Shown one piece after another: positions 19,358-29,599 of a stretch of DNA of 64,000 nucleotides. The notes under the pieces were generated by a model. It made no database searches. It was not told the origin of the DNA and saw only the letters and a program-made list of their open reading frames with translations. Position 1 is the stretch's first letter. Each line of letters opens with the position of its first letter. Source of the DNA: Corynebacterium pseudotuberculosis (GTDB lineage Bacteria; Actinomycetota; Actinomycetes; Mycobacteriales; Mycobacteriaceae); the NCBI RefSeq assembly GCF_002155265.1, contig NZ_CP021251.1, positions 868,001 to 932,000 of the forward strand, read 5' to 3'. The position numbers and the translations under genes were made by a program.

Positions 19358-21357
19358 ACAAAAAAATCCTGAAGTATTCGGTGATTGCCGCCATCATCTT
19401 GATGGCCATCTATGTTTTTACATTGCTAGGCAATGACTCTCGTGGCTATAAGCAGGTAGACACGTCAGTTGCTATCACCCAGTTGGACAAGAAAAACGTT
19501 AAAGAAGTCCAAATTGATGACCGCGAACAGCGAATCCGCATCAAGCTTAAGAATGCCATCGACTACGAGGGCAACGAGGTTTCAGAGATCCTGGCTCGTT
19601 ACCCTGCCCGTACGTCCCCTGAGATCTTTAGCAAGGTAGAAAAGTCCGAGGCGGAGAAGTACTCCACCAACGTGAACAAGGAGAACTTCCTTGTCTCCAT
19701 ACTCGGATACATCCTGCCGATGCTGATCGTTTTTGGCCTGATCATGTGGATGTTCTCCCGTATGCAGGGAAACAACATGTTCGGCTTTGGTGGCTCCCGG
19801 GCTAAGGAGCTCAACAAGGACATGCCCACCAACACGTTTGCAGATGTGGCGGGCGCAGAAGAAGCCGTGGATGAGCTCCATGAGATCAAGGACTTCTTGG
19901 AGGACCCATCCAGGTATGAGCAGTTGGGCGCAAAAATCCCACGTGGTGTTCTGCTCTACGGGCCTCCCGGTACCGGTAAGACCCTCTTGGCCAGGGCTGT
20001 TGCTGGAGAAGCCGGCGTGCCGTTCTACTCAATTTCTGGTTCTGACTTTGTAGAGATGTTTGTTGGCGTGGGCGCCTCCCGCGTGCGTGACCTCTTCAGG
20101 CAAGCCCGTGAGAACAGTCCCTGCATCATCTTCATTGATGAGATCGATGCCGTGGGCCGGCAGCGTGGGTCCGGCATGGGTGGCGGACACGACGAGCGTG
20201 AGCAGACGCTCAACCAGATGCTGGTAGAGATGGATGGTTTTGGTGACCGCGAGGGCGTGATCATCATGGCCGCTACTAACCGACCAGACATTTTGGATCC
20301 GGCTTTGCTGCGCCCTGGTCGTTTTGATCGCCAGATCCCTGTGAGCAACCCCGATCTCAAGGGACGCGAACAGATCCTTCGGGTTCACGCCAAGGGCAAG
20401 CCTTTTGCACCAGACGCAGACATAGAGTCGCTGGCTCGTCGTACCGCTGGTATGTCCGGTGCAGACCTGGCTAACGTGCTTAACGAGGCCGCTCTGCTCA
20501 CAGCGCGCATTGGCAAGACCGTGATCACTGCCGACGCTCTGGAAGAAGCCACAGACCGAGTAGTGGGCGGTCCGCGCCGGTCCAAGGTCATTTCTGAAAA
20601 AGAAAAGAAAGTCACTGCTTACCACGAGGGCGGGCATACTCTCGCCGCATGGGCACTGAAGAACATTGAGCGGGTATACAAGGTCACTATTCTGGCGCGC
20701 GGTCGCACCGGCGGACACGCCATGACCGCACAAGAAGACGACAAAGGCATGTACAACCGTGATGAGCTATATGCGCGCCTCGTCTTTGCCATGGGTGGAC
20801 GTGCCGCTGAAGAACTTGTGTTTGGCGAGCCCACTACTGGAGCATCCGCCGATATCGAGCAGGCAACCAAGATTGCTAAGGCCATGATCACCGAGTACGG
20901 CATGTCGCCGACCCTTGGAATGGTCAAATACGGTGAGGAACAAGGCGATCCCTTTGCCCGCGGTGGCGGCGGGGTGCTGGAGTACTCGCCAGAGATTGCG
21001 GCGCAGATTGACCGTGAGATGCAGTATCTACTCGATCGCGCGCATACCCAGGCGTACATGATCCTCGCGGAGTATCGCGACTATCTAGATCGTTTGGCAG
21101 AAAAATTGTTGGAGAAGGAAACTCTCCGCCGCCCAGATTTGGAAGACCTCTTCCACGGTATCGTCCCCCGCGAGGTAGGGGATGTCTTCCCAGATGAAGA
21201 CGCCCGCTTCCCGCGTCAGGCAGGACGTGAGCCGGTAAAGACTCCCACGGAGTTGGCCATCGAGCGTGGCGAAGAACCTCCGAAGCCGTTCACGCTTCTC
21301 GACGCCTCCAAGGCTGAGCGGGCGCGTCGTCAAAGCGAAAGGGTCGATCGTGTTTGA
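19354..21357 (+). CDS. ftsH: ATP-dependent membrane zinc protease FtsH
   Basis: 667 residues from GTG 19354. Two N-terminal membrane helices enclose a periplasm-facing loop; then an AAA domain with Walker A GPPGTGKT, Walker [10 protein letters not shown], second region of homology RPGRFDR, and the metalloprotease motif HEGGH (HExxH-type, with G for the usual x). It degrades misfolded membrane proteins and regulators. The C-terminus is basic and shorter than in some corynebacteria, as far as I recall. The gene overlaps hpt by four bases and folE by eight, so it sits in the middle of the operon. Confidence 0.97.
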   Translation: MNKKILKYSVIAAIILMAIYVFTLLGNDSRGYKQVDTSVAITQLDKKNVKEVQIDDREQRIRIKLKNAIDYEGNEVSEILARYPARTSPEIFSKVEKSEAEKYSTNVNKENFLVSILGYILPMLIVFGLIMWMFSRMQGNNMFGFGGSRAKELNKDMPTNTFADVAGAEEAVDELHEIKDFLEDPSRYEQLGAKIPRGVLLYGPPGTGKTLLARAVAGEAGVPFYSISGSDFVEMFVGVGASRVRDLFRQARENSPCIIFIDEIDAVGRQRGSGMGGGHDEREQTLNQMLVEMDGFGDREGVIIMAATNRPDILDPALLRPGRFDRQIPVSNPDLKGREQILRVHAKGKPFAPDADIESLARRTAGMSGADLANVLNEAALLTARIGKTVITADALEEATDRVVGGPRRSKVISEKEKKVTAYHEGGHTLAAWALKNIERVYKVTILARGRTGGHAMTAQEDDKGMYNRDELYARLVFAMGGRAAEELVFGEPTTGASADIEQATKIAKAMITEYGMSPTLGMVKYGEEQGDPFARGGGGVLEYSPEIAAQIDREMQYLLDRAHTQAYMILAEYRDYLDRLAEKLLEKETLRRPDLEDLFHGIVPREVGDVFPDEDARFPRQAGREPVKTPTELAIERGEEPPKPFTLLDASKAERARRQSERVDRV

Positions 21358-21913
21358 TCGCGTTCGCGCGGAAGCAGCAGTCCGGGAACTCCTCATTGCG
21401 GTGGGCGAGGACCCGGAGCGTGAAGGACTAAAAGAAACACCGGCACGCGTGGCCAAGGCCTACGCAGAGGTCTTTGCTGGTCTGCACACGGATCCTACGG
21501 AGGTCTTAAACAAGACCTTCAGCGAGGATCACCGTGAGCTAGTGCTGGTCCGAGACATTCCGATCTACTCAACGTGCGAGCACCACCTGGTGCCCTTCTT
21601 TGGCATCGCGCACATCGGATATATTCCGGGGGAGTCTGGCAAAGTGACGGGTCTTTCTAAATTGGCCCGTTTGGTGGACCTCTACGCCAAGCGCCCCCAG
21701 GTGCAGGAGCGGTTAACCTCCCAGGTGGCCGATGCGCTGGTGGAAAAGCTGGAAGCCCAGGCCGTGATCGTGGTGCTCGAATGCGAGCACCTATGCATGG
21801 CAATGCGCGGCATACGCAAACCAGGAGCCACTACCACAACGTCTGCGGTTCGAGGCGGTTTCCAAACTAATGCGGCCTCCCGTGCGGAGGTTCTGAGCCT
21901 TATTCGGAGCTGA
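21350..21913 (+). CDS. folE: GTP cyclohydrolase I
   Basis: 187 residues from GTG 21350; an upstream ATG at 21266 lies inside ftsH and would add residues outside the family. Zinc and catalytic residues are in [10 protein letters not shown] and [12 protein letters not shown]. The enzyme turns GTP into dihydroneopterin triphosphate, the first folate step. It is followed two bases later by folP. Confidence 0.96.
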   Translation: MFDRVRAEAAVRELLIAVGEDPEREGLKETPARVAKAYAEVFAGLHTDPTEVLNKTFSEDHRELVLVRDIPIYSTCEHHLVPFFGIAHIGYIPGESGKVTGLSKLARLVDLYAKRPQVQERLTSQVADALVEKLEAQAVIVVLECEHLCMAMRGIRKPGATTTTSAVRGGFQTNAASRAEVLSLIRS

Positions 21914-21914
21914 C

Positions 21915-22697
21915 ATGACGGAAGTAATGGGAATCGTCAACGTAACCACCGATTCCTTTTCTGATGGTGGGAAATACCTTGACGTAGATTCCGCCGTGGC
22001 CCATGCCAAAAAACTTGTGGCAGAGGGCGCAGATATCATCGACGTGGGTGGGGAATCCACCCGACCAGGTGCTACTCGAGTGAGCGAAGAAGTAGAGCTC
22101 GCTCGAGTTATTCCTGTCATTACAGCTCTGCACGCTGAAGGAATTAAAACATCGGTGGACACCATGCGAGCCTCAGTTGCGGCTGCCGCCGCTGAGGCCG
22201 GGGCGGGCTTGCTTAATGACGTCTCCGGTGGCCTTGCAGACAAAAATATGTATTCAGTTATGGCTGATACCGAGCTTCCGGTGTGCCTGATGCATTGGAA
22301 GACAACAACCTTTGGAGATGCCTCAGGAGCGCACCATACCGATGTGGTGCGCGATGTCCGTGAAGGCTTGAACGTGCTCGTTGACAATGCCCTTGCCGCT
22401 GGTGTTGACGCGCAAGCTATTGCTATTGACCCAGGTCTCGGTTTTGCTAAAACTGCAGAGGACAATTGGGCCTTGCTCAATGCCCTTCCAGAATTTATGA
22501 GCAACTATCCGGTGTTGCTGGGGGCGTCGAGAAAGCGCTTTTTAGCTAGCCTAGGCGTAGACACAGACGCTGCTACTGCCGCAGTCACCGCAATCGCTGC
22601 TCATCATGGAGTGTGGTGCGTCCGGGTGCACAATGTGGCGCTATCCCGTGCTGCCGTAGATGTTGCGGCGAAATGGAGGAATCATGGATCGCATTGA
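21915..22697 (+). CDS. folP: Dihydropteroate synthase
   Basis: 260 residues. The family motifs MGIVNVTTDSFSDGG, DVGGESTRPGA and the final GASRKRFL loop, plus the IDPGLGFAKT strand, are all present. It joins para-aminobenzoate to the pterin pyrophosphate and is the sulfonamide target. The 3' end overlaps folB by 14 bases. One base separates it from folE. Confidence 0.97.
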   Translation: MTEVMGIVNVTTDSFSDGGKYLDVDSAVAHAKKLVAEGADIIDVGGESTRPGATRVSEEVELARVIPVITALHAEGIKTSVDTMRASVAAAAAEAGAGLLNDVSGGLADKNMYSVMADTELPVCLMHWKTTTFGDASGAHHTDVVRDVREGLNVLVDNALAAGVDAQAIAIDPGLGFAKTAEDNWALLNALPEFMSNYPVLLGASRKRFLASLGVDTDAATAAVTAIAAHHGVWCVRVHNVALSRAAVDVAAKWRNHGSH

Positions 22698-23025
22698 ACT
22701 TAAAGGTTTGAAGGGTTATGCCTACCACGGCGTCTTTGAGCATGAGAAACGTGAGGGGCAGGAGTTCCTCGTAGATATCACGTGCTGGCTTACCTTCCCT
22801 ACCCAGGACGATCTCACCCAGACGGTTCATTATGGTGAGCTTGCGCAACTGGCGTATGGGATTCTTACTGGAGAGCCACGCGACTTGATCGAGACAGTCG
22901 CATCGGAAATCGCAGATACCGCGATGGAGACTTTCCCGATTTCACATATTGAAGTGACAGTCCATAAACCGCACGCGCCCATCCCACTGGAATTTGCTGA
23001 TGTTGCTGTAGTCGCAAGGAGATAA
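22684..23025 (+). CDS. folB: Dihydroneopterin aldolase
   Basis: 113 residues from ATG 22684, with GGAGGA upstream inside folP. The YAYHGVFEHEKREGQEF signature and the LIETVASEIAD helix with a following KPHAPI are typical. It cleaves 7,8-dihydroneopterin to hydroxymethyl-dihydropterin. Coupled to folP and folK. Confidence 0.96.
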   Translation: MDRIELKGLKGYAYHGVFEHEKREGQEFLVDITCWLTFPTQDDLTQTVHYGELAQLAYGILTGEPRDLIETVASEIADTAMETFPISHIEVTVHKPHAPIPLEFADVAVVARR

Positions 23026-23026
23026 C

Positions 23027-23482
23027 ATGAAGGCAGTTTTATCCATCGGGTCTAATATGGATGACCGCTATGCTTTGCTGAGGTCAGCGTATGAGGAATT
23101 CCTGCCTGATCTGGTTGCCGCATCCAGCATCTATGCCACCCCACCGTGGGGCGTAGAAGACCAGGATGAGTTCCTTAACGCGGTGCTCATCGTAGACGTG
23201 GATGAGACCCCGATGGAGCTGCTTAAACGCGGTCAAGCCCTAGAACAGGCCGCGGAGCGCAAGCGGATTCGACGCTGGGGGCCCCGGACACTCGACGTAG
23301 ATATTGTGTGCATCGAGGGCGTTACATCGGATGATCCCGTGCTCACATTGCCGCACCCTTATGCCCACGAGCGTAATTTTGTGCTGGTGCCGTGGCTTGA
23401 GGCGGACCCTGATGCGACGCTCGATGGACGCCCATTATCGGAGCTGATCACGGGAACTTTTCCGATTGTGGGGACCTTATGA
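23027..23482 (+). CDS. folK: Hydroxymethyl-dihydropterin pyrophosphokinase
   Basis: 151 residues starting one base after the folB stop, with AAGGAG upstream. Family motifs: SIGSNMDD at the N-terminus, RWGPRTLDVDIV (metal-binding aspartates) and LPHPYAHERNFVL. It transfers pyrophosphate from ATP to the pterin before the folP step. With folE, folP and folB it completes a contiguous branch; it overlaps the next gene by four bases. Confidence 0.96.
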   Translation: MKAVLSIGSNMDDRYALLRSAYEEFLPDLVAASSIYATPPWGVEDQDEFLNAVLIVDVDETPMELLKRGQALEQAAERKRIRRWGPRTLDVDIVCIEGVTSDDPVLTLPHPYAHERNFVLVPWLEADPDATLDGRPLSELITGTFPIVGTL

Positions 23483-23925
23483 AACAGACCTCCATTCTGG
23501 GACTAGTAGGGGTTTTTCTCTTCTGTGTTATCGCATCCTTTATCTTGGTGATGCGATTCTATGGCGTGATGTCTTCGGTTCCTTTTGGAGTTGCTCTCTG
23601 CCTGTGGGGGATGACAGCGCTGTGTGTGTTATTGGCAGTGCGAGTGCGGTCGCGCATCAAAAATGACCAAATTGGGCAAGACCGCTCGCAGCTTAACCCG
23701 GTGACAGCTGCGCAATTTTTGGTAATAGGCAAAGCCTCTGCATGGACAGGCGCCATCTTTGGAGGAGGCTACGTGGGGCTAGGGATTTTTGTTCTGACGT
23801 CGCGTATTTCCGCACAGGATTTGCCCATAGTGATCGCCTCTGCGCTAGGTGGAGTAGCAATGTCCGCGGCAGGATATTGGCTAGAACGATCGTGTACGGT
23901 GCCGCCCACGGATGCAGTGCGGTAG
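23479..23925 (+). CDS. DUF3180 membrane protein
   Basis: 148 residues with four hydrophobic helices (start ILGLVGVFLFCVIASF, then positions about 35-55, 85-105 and 110-130). It matches the DUF3180 family by position after folK and by this topology. No function is established. It overlaps folK by four bases, so it is translated from the same mRNA. Confidence 0.85.
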   Translation: MKQTSILGLVGVFLFCVIASFILVMRFYGVMSSVPFGVALCLWGMTALCVLLAVRVRSRIKNDQIGQDRSQLNPVTAAQFLVIGKASAWTGAIFGGGYVGLGIFVLTSRISAQDLPIVIASALGGVAMSAAGYWLERSCTVPPTDAVR

Positions 23926-23935
23926 TTTGGATGGC

Positions 23936-24451
23936 ATGAAGGACAACGGGCAGAAGTTACTCATTGCGCTTGTCGTGCTGTCTTTGGTGGCAAGCATAAT
24001 TATGCTGTTCACTGGTAACCAGGGAGTGCTCAAGCTCGCATTACTTGCGGCGCTCTGGGCAGCTGTCCTCGGATTCTTTTTGGTGGGCCGGTACCGTGCG
24101 CAGGCAGAAGCTCTGGAGCAACGGGTCAAGGAGCAGGAAACCTTGGCTCAGATTAGGGAGCAGGTGGAACAAGTCCGGGCTCAACTGGAAAACCTCACCG
24201 GACAAGTATTTGTTGAGCCGACGATGATTCAAGCGCAGGCTACCCGGATTCCAGAGATTGAGCAGGCTAGTGATCAGGAAAAGGCTGAGGAACTGCGTGC
24301 TGCCGCGTTTAGGAATGCCGTGGCTTCTGAGACCAATAGCTTTGCCAAGGTAGATTGGGTCCCCACACAGCCTGAACCGCATGGCCGGCGCCGACGAGAA
24401 GAACGATCAGATTCGGTCTCCGTCGCTGACTTGTTAAAGCGCAACCGGTGA
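23936..24451 (+). CDS. Membrane-anchored coiled-coil protein (DUF6779-like)
   Basis: About 171 residues from ATG 23936. Two adjacent helices (LLIALVVLSLVASIIMLF and LALLAALWAAVLGFFLVG) are followed by a charged coiled coil (EQRVKEQETLAQIREQVEQ) and an Arg-rich disordered tail. The family is conserved in this place in corynebacteria, but I know no function. Its stop overlaps the next start (GTGA). Confidence 0.75.
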   Translation: MKDNGQKLLIALVVLSLVASIIMLFTGNQGVLKLALLAALWAAVLGFFLVGRYRAQAEALEQRVKEQETLAQIREQVEQVRAQLENLTGQVFVEPTMIQAQATRIPEIEQASDQEKAEELRAAAFRNAVASETNSFAKVDWVPTQPEPHGRRRREERSDSVSVADLLKRNR

Positions 24452-24834
24452 GGCCGGTTCTTTCGATCAGCGGAAACAATGAGCTTGTTACCCAGCTGGT
24501 CGCGGTAGGGCATCGTCGGGTACACGAAGACGCAGAATTAGCTTTTGATGAGCCCGCTTGGGACGGCATCGTGGGGCGACTCCCCGGCATGTCCTTTGTT
24601 ATTAAGGAACTAAAGCCGGAGATTTATGCTGTTTCCGCTACACATGAGGTTGCTGCGACCGTCGCGGAGCTATTACTTGCAGAGCTTGGTATTCAGGCTA
24701 TCCATGTGGCACAGGATAAGTGGCCCGAGTTTCTTGCTGGTCTTGTACAAATACAGCAGTTAGAACAGATGCGTGATTCAGCGCGCGCGTTGCTTCAGCC
24801 CATGTTGGGCGATATTACTGAGGAATTGTTGTAA
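24448..24834 (+). CDS. Hypothetical protein next to panC
   Basis: 128 residues from GTG 24448, overlapping the previous gene by four bases. It has an alternating beta/alpha pattern (VLSISGNNELV..., MSFVIKELKPEIYAVSATHE) with no cysteines, signal or membrane helix. I do not recognise a domain. Its place between the folate genes and the PanC-like gene suggests a co-expressed cytosolic protein. Confidence 0.7.
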   Translation: MRPVLSISGNNELVTQLVAVGHRRVHEDAELAFDEPAWDGIVGRLPGMSFVIKELKPEIYAVSATHEVAATVAELLLAELGIQAIHVAQDKWPEFLAGLVQIQQLEQMRDSARALLQPMLGDITEELL

Positions 24835-24841
24835 GGGAATT

Positions 24842-25510
24842 ATGTTTCAATTTGGCCAGGCGCAGGTTTTTGATGATATCGCGATGCTGAGTCGTGCTTT
24901 TAAAAAGCAAGGAAAGCCCGTTGTGATGGTCTCTATCGGCACCCAGGTGCATGCCGGCCATGTAGCGCTACTCCGCACGGCAAGACGAATCCCGGGAGCA
25001 GTGGTGGTGGTTGTGGCGCGAGAAAACCAGCCAACGTTCGCAGCAGAGCGCGTCGATGCCGTCTACATTGATCGTGACGAGCCAGCGCGCACGCTTATCG
25101 ACGCCAATCCTCGGCTGACGCGTCGGATAGCGTTGCTTAATCTGGTAGGCCCTACGGATGTTATTTACGGCGAGGATGATTATGCATTCTTGTTGCACAC
25201 GCAGCGCGCAATCACCGATCTACGCATACCGGTAAAGGTCCACTCAGTCCCCACGGTGCGGATGCCAGATGGGATAGCTATTTCTTCCCGTAACTCCCTT
25301 ATCCCCACCGAGGACCGACAGAAAGCATTAGCGCTTTCTGCTGCGGTCACCGCGGGGGCGTTACGGGGCGTCGAGGCTGCAAAGCAGGTGCTTGCTGCAG
25401 CGGGAGTGGAGCCAGATTATGTCCGCTGTGAAGATAACCGCGTGTATGTGGCGGCTACCTTTGGCGGAGTTCAGCTGATCGATAGTGCTAGTGATCTGAA
25501 CCAGGAATAA
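24842..25510 (+). CDS. panC: PanC-like nucleotidyltransferase (short, divergent pantothenate synthetase)
   Basis: 222 residues from ATG 24842 (AAGGGA upstream). The HxGH motif of the nucleotidyltransferase superfamily is present as HAGHVALL. The later PanC motifs are recognisable but altered: [17 protein letters not shown] for KDYQQL, and [16 protein letters not shown], which keeps the SSRN segment. The canonical MGALHxGH lead-in is replaced by [10 protein letters not shown], and the protein is about 60 residues shorter than typical PanC (about 280). It may still condense pantoate with beta-alanine, or be a paralogue with another substrate. The 3' end overlaps convergent betA by 23 bp. Confidence 0.75.
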   Translation: MFQFGQAQVFDDIAMLSRAFKKQGKPVVMVSIGTQVHAGHVALLRTARRIPGAVVVVVARENQPTFAAERVDAVYIDRDEPARTLIDANPRLTRRIALLNLVGPTDVIYGEDDYAFLLHTQRAITDLRIPVKVHSVPTVRMPDGIAISSRNSLIPTEDRQKALALSAAVTAGALRGVEAAKQVLAAAGVEPDYVRCEDNRVYVAATFGGVQLIDSASDLNQE

Positions 25511-27236
25511 CAGTCGTGTGATCGCGAGGCTCTTCCACGTAGAGCGGCATGTCCTTCTTGGCCTGGTAGAAAGGCTCGTTGATCGGCGCGAGAGGTTCCA
25601 CGCCCTTGATAAGGTCGGCGGCCTTTTCCGCCATCATGATGACAGGCGCGTAGATATTTCCATTAGTGATGATTGGCATGACGGAAGCGTCACAGACATA
25701 GAGTCCTTTTATTCCGTGAACCTGCATAGTGTCCGGATCCACAACCGCGTATTCATCGTCAGCAGAACCCATTTTCGCAGTACAGGACGGGTGTAGTGCG
25801 GTTTCGGCGTCGTTACGCACCCATTCCAGGATCTCTTCATCGGTCTGCACTTCTGGGCCGGGGGAAATTTCTCCGTCTGTAAATTCCTTCATTGCCGGGG
25901 TATCTAGCAACTTGCGGGAAGTTCGGACGGCTTCTACCCACTCACGGCGGTCCTGGTCAGTGGCCAAGTAATTAAAGATAATTTCTGGCTTTTCCTTGGG
26001 ATCCGGTGAGGTGATGTGAACGTGACCGAGGGTATCGGAGTACATCGGCCCGACATGGAATTGGAAGCCGTGCTCGCCCTCCGGCTGGGTGCCGTCGTAG
26101 CGAATTGCCATCGGCAGGAAGTGGAACATGAGGTTGGGATAGGCCTCGTCATCATTGGAACGGGCAAAACCACCGGCCTCAAAGTGGGAGGATGCCACAG
26201 GGCCCTTCTTAGTAAGCAGCCACTGGAGACCAATCTTGGGTCGGTTGATCATCTTGTAATACGGTTGTGAGCTCACCGGCTGGGTGCAGTTGTACTGCAC
26301 ATACACCTCAAGATGGTCTTGAAGATTAGCGCCGACGCCGGGAAGATGCTTGAGAACTTTTACTCCGGCTTTCTCCAGGACTTTACGGTCACCAATGCCG
26401 CTTACCTGCAATAACTGGGGTGTATTGAAGGCGCCGCCGCAAAGAATCACCTTATCCGCGTGGACTCGGCGTGTCTTTCCCTTCCACTCATATTCCACTC
26501 CGGTGGCTTGGTCGCCGGTGAAAAGGATGCGAGTGGTGAAAGCCCGGGTGCGCACATCGAGGTTCTTGCGAGACTTGATCGGATGCAAATAAGCGCGAGC
26601 TGCGGAGAACCTCTTGCCCTTGAAAATGTTGCGATCAAAGGGGGCAAAGCCCTCTTGGCGGTAACCATTGACATCATTAGTCAGCGTGTATCCGGCTTCC
26701 TGTACGGAACGGAAGAAGGCCTGGAAAAGCGGATTTGTGGCGGGACCACGGGTAAGCTTCAGCGGCCCATCATGGCCGCGGCGTGGGTCCTTTGGATCGG
26801 CTGCTAGCGCGGTTTCCATCTTGTTAAAGTAGGGCAGTACGTGCGCATAGTCCCAGTTTTGCATGCCTGGGAGCTTTCCCCATTTCTCATAGTCCATGGG
26901 ATTTCCGCGCTGGAAAATCATGCCATTGATAGAGCTGGAGCCGCCGAGAACTTTGCCGCGTGCGTGGTAGATGCGGCGCCCGTTCATTTCCGGTTCTGGT
27001 TCGGACTCATAGGCCCAGTCGTAGTACTTGTTGCCGATCGGGAAAGAGAATGCCGCGGGCATATGAATAAAAAGATCCCAGAGGGAATCAGAACGCCCGG
27101 CTTCTAGCACCATCACCGAGGAGCCATCTTCGCTGAGTCGGTTAGCTAGGACAGAACCCGCGGAGCCGCCACCCACGATCACCACATCACGATGCCGATC
27201 CTCAACCGTTTCTCCAGCCGTATCATGCGAAAACAA
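25488..27236 (-). CDS. betA: Choline dehydrogenase (GMC oxidoreductase)
   Basis: 582 residues from TTG 27236, chosen because AAAGGA lies seven bases upstream. GMC-family flavoprotein: FAD-binding [20 protein letters not shown] near the N-terminus, [13 protein letters not shown] (GMC signature 1), [15 protein letters not shown] (signature 2), and the catalytic C-terminal [13 protein letters not shown] and NGNIYAP. It oxidises choline to betaine aldehyde. It is divergent from betT and acts with betB on the other strand. Confidence 0.93.
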   Translation of the reverse strand: MFSHDTAGETVEDRHRDVVIVGGGSAGSVLANRLSEDGSSVMVLEAGRSDSLWDLFIHMPAAFSFPIGNKYYDWAYESEPEPEMNGRRIYHARGKVLGGSSSINGMIFQRGNPMDYEKWGKLPGMQNWDYAHVLPYFNKMETALAADPKDPRRGHDGPLKLTRGPATNPLFQAFFRSVQEAGYTLTNDVNGYRQEGFAPFDRNIFKGKRFSAARAYLHPIKSRKNLDVRTRAFTTRILFTGDQATGVEYEWKGKTRRVHADKVILCGGAFNTPQLLQVSGIGDRKVLEKAGVKVLKHLPGVGANLQDHLEVYVQYNCTQPVSSQPYYKMINRPKIGLQWLLTKKGPVASSHFEAGGFARSNDDEAYPNLMFHFLPMAIRYDGTQPEGEHGFQFHVGPMYSDTLGHVHITSPDPKEKPEIIFNYLATDQDRREWVEAVRTSRKLLDTPAMKEFTDGEISPGPEVQTDEEILEWVRNDAETALHPSCTAKMGSADDEYAVVDPDTMQVHGIKGLYVCDASVMPIITNGNIYAPVIMMAEKAADLIKGVEPLAPINEPFYQAKKDMPLYVEEPRDHTTVIPGSDH

Positions 27237-27441
27237 AAGGTGTCCTTTCTGAATCGTTTCTGTCCAGTCTGCCAGCGTTCGAATATTCCGGCCACGGCTC
27301 TGTGTATTCTCGGGTCAGACCCACCTCGCGGAAAAATATGCAGTTCACCGCAATATTTCGGGTGGAAAACTATTGGATAGTGGCAGGTCATACGGTGTAG
27401 TTCCTGTCGAATGGAAGAAATTATTGAGGAGTTATCCGGTC

Positions 27442-29590
27442 ATGCCAAACGCAGCATTGGGGGATGAGAATGGAAAAGACTCTCCACCCATAAATGGGGG
27501 TAAAGTTCTTGTTGGCTCCTACAACGTAGGAACTAGCGGGGTCCCTCCCGCGCGGACTAATTGGCCCGTCTTCCTCGCCTCAGCGGCGGGCATCCTTGCC
27601 GTTACGTTGTGGGCGTTTATTGGTAGAGAATCCGCGGAAAAAGCACTTGGGAGCATTACTACGTGGATTGCCGATAATTTTGGATGGTTTTACATCCTGA
27701 CCGCCACGGTAGTGATCGTGTTTATTCTGGGGGTAGCTTTCTCGGGTGCGGGAAAGATCCGACTAGGCCCGGATCACTCTCGCCCGCAGTTCAAACTATT
27801 CTCATGGTCGGCGATGCTCTTTGCCGCTGGCATTGGCGTGGACCTCATGTTTTTCTCCGTTGCAGAGCCAGTAGCTCAGTACTACGGGGCCGCCCGTGGG
27901 CAGCGGTGAAAACCGCGAGGCGGCAAAAGAAGCGGTTGTCTGGGCGCTATTCCACTACGGATTTACCGGGTGGGCCATGTACTCGCTGATGGGGATGGCA
28001 TTTGGCTATTACGCGTACCGGTTGAATATGCCGCTTGCTATTCGCTCGGCATTGTATCCGCTCGTCGGCAAGCGTATCCATGGCCCGATCGGTGATTCTG
28101 TAGACGTGGCGGCCATGCTGGGAACAGTGTTTGGCATCGCGGCATCGCTGGGTATCGGCGTGGTGCAGCTCAATTACGGCATCAAAGTGCTCTTTGGGGT
28201 GGAAGAGGGTGCTACGTGGCAGATTATCCTAGTTGTTGTTTCCGTGGCTATCGCGACGCTGTCTGCCGTATCCGGCGTGGATAAAGGCATCAAAATGCTC
28301 AGCGAAATCAATGTGGTTTTGGCGATTGCTCTGATGGTCTATGTTGTTGTTGCTGGCAAGACGGCCTTTCTTCTCGACGCTCTGGTGATGAACATCGGGG
28401 ACTACGTGGCCTCTTTGCCCGGCATGACTATGGATACCTACGCCTTTACCGATGACCCTGAGCATACAAAAGCCTGGTTGGGGTCCTGGACGCTGTTCTT
28501 CTGGGCATGGTGGGTAGCCTGGGCTCCTTTTGTTGGCTTATTCCTTGCTCGTATCTCTCGGGGACGCACCTTGCGTCAGTTTGTCTTTGGAACGTTGAGC
28601 GTGCCTTTTCTCTTTATCCTGTTGTGGATGAGCTTCTTTGGTAATTCTGCGCTCGACATCGTAAGAGGCGGCAATGATGAGTTCGGACATGCTGCGGCAG
28701 AGGAACCGCAGCGCGGATTCTATGATTTGCTGGCTACATATCCTGGAGCTACTGCCATTATCGCCCTGGCCACCTTGATTGGTCTGCTGCTTTATATCAC
28801 TTCTGCCGACTCGGGTGCATTAGTGATGAGTAATTTCACCTCCACCACTACGCATTCGAGTCAGGACGGGCCCGTATGGTCGCGCATCTTCTGGGCGGTG
28901 CTGGTTGGTGCCCTTACCGTGGTTTTGCTGCAAATCGACGGCGTGAGCACCGTGCAGTCTGCGACAGTGGTTATGGGACTGCCGTTTACCGTGGTGATGT
29001 ATCTGATTATGTTGGGGCTAGTGAGGTCTTTTAGATTAGAGCGCGCCCAAGTAGATGCGCGGACGATCTCCATGCATGGGGCTATGTCCGGGCGCAGTTC
29101 TGATGGCAGCACGTGGCGCCGGAGGCTCAGCCGCGCCAACACCTGGCCTAATGCGGCAAAGGCGCAACGGTTCCTGGAAGAGGTAGCCACCCCGGCGCTC
29201 AAGCAGGTGGCTCAGGAGCTATGCGATCGCGGCCTAGACGCCGCGTTGGTTGCCACCGATGTTCCAGAATCCCCGGTAGGAAGCCTTGACCTCACGGTTA
29301 ACCTGGGCGACGAGCAAAACTTCCGCTATCAGCTCTTTGCTGTTTCTAACCCCGTGCCGTCCTTTACCAAGAACCCCGGAAAAGAACACTATTACCGTAT
29401 CGAGGTCTTCGATCTCACAGGATCCCTCGGCTATGACGTCTTTGGGTACACGGGTGAGCAGCTGATTGATAACGTGCTCGATTTGTACGAGCGACATTTG
29501 GAATTTCTACACATGCAAAAAGACCTGCCAGGAAGCTCTGATCTCAGCGACGGCGCACAGCCGGTACGCTTCTGGCGCGAAGACCAATAA
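27442..29590 (+). pseudogene. betT: BCCT choline/betaine transporter, frameshifted
   Basis: ATG 27442 follows GAGGAG. The 5' part reads twelve-helix BCCT carrier sequence to a stop at 27909; the rest is in another frame from 27896 to 29590. Removing one G from the four-G run 27886-27889 restores YYGPPVGSGENREAAK, as in intact carriers. The second part keeps the core GxxxYxYxR and W-rich transport motifs (FFWAWWVAWAPFVGLFLARISRG) and a large cytosolic C-terminal domain of about 200 residues typical of BetT choline carriers. As written only a truncated N-terminus would be made; a one-base sequencing insertion is equally possible. It precedes betB by ten bases. Confidence 0.88.
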
Positions 29591-29599
29591 GGAGAATTT

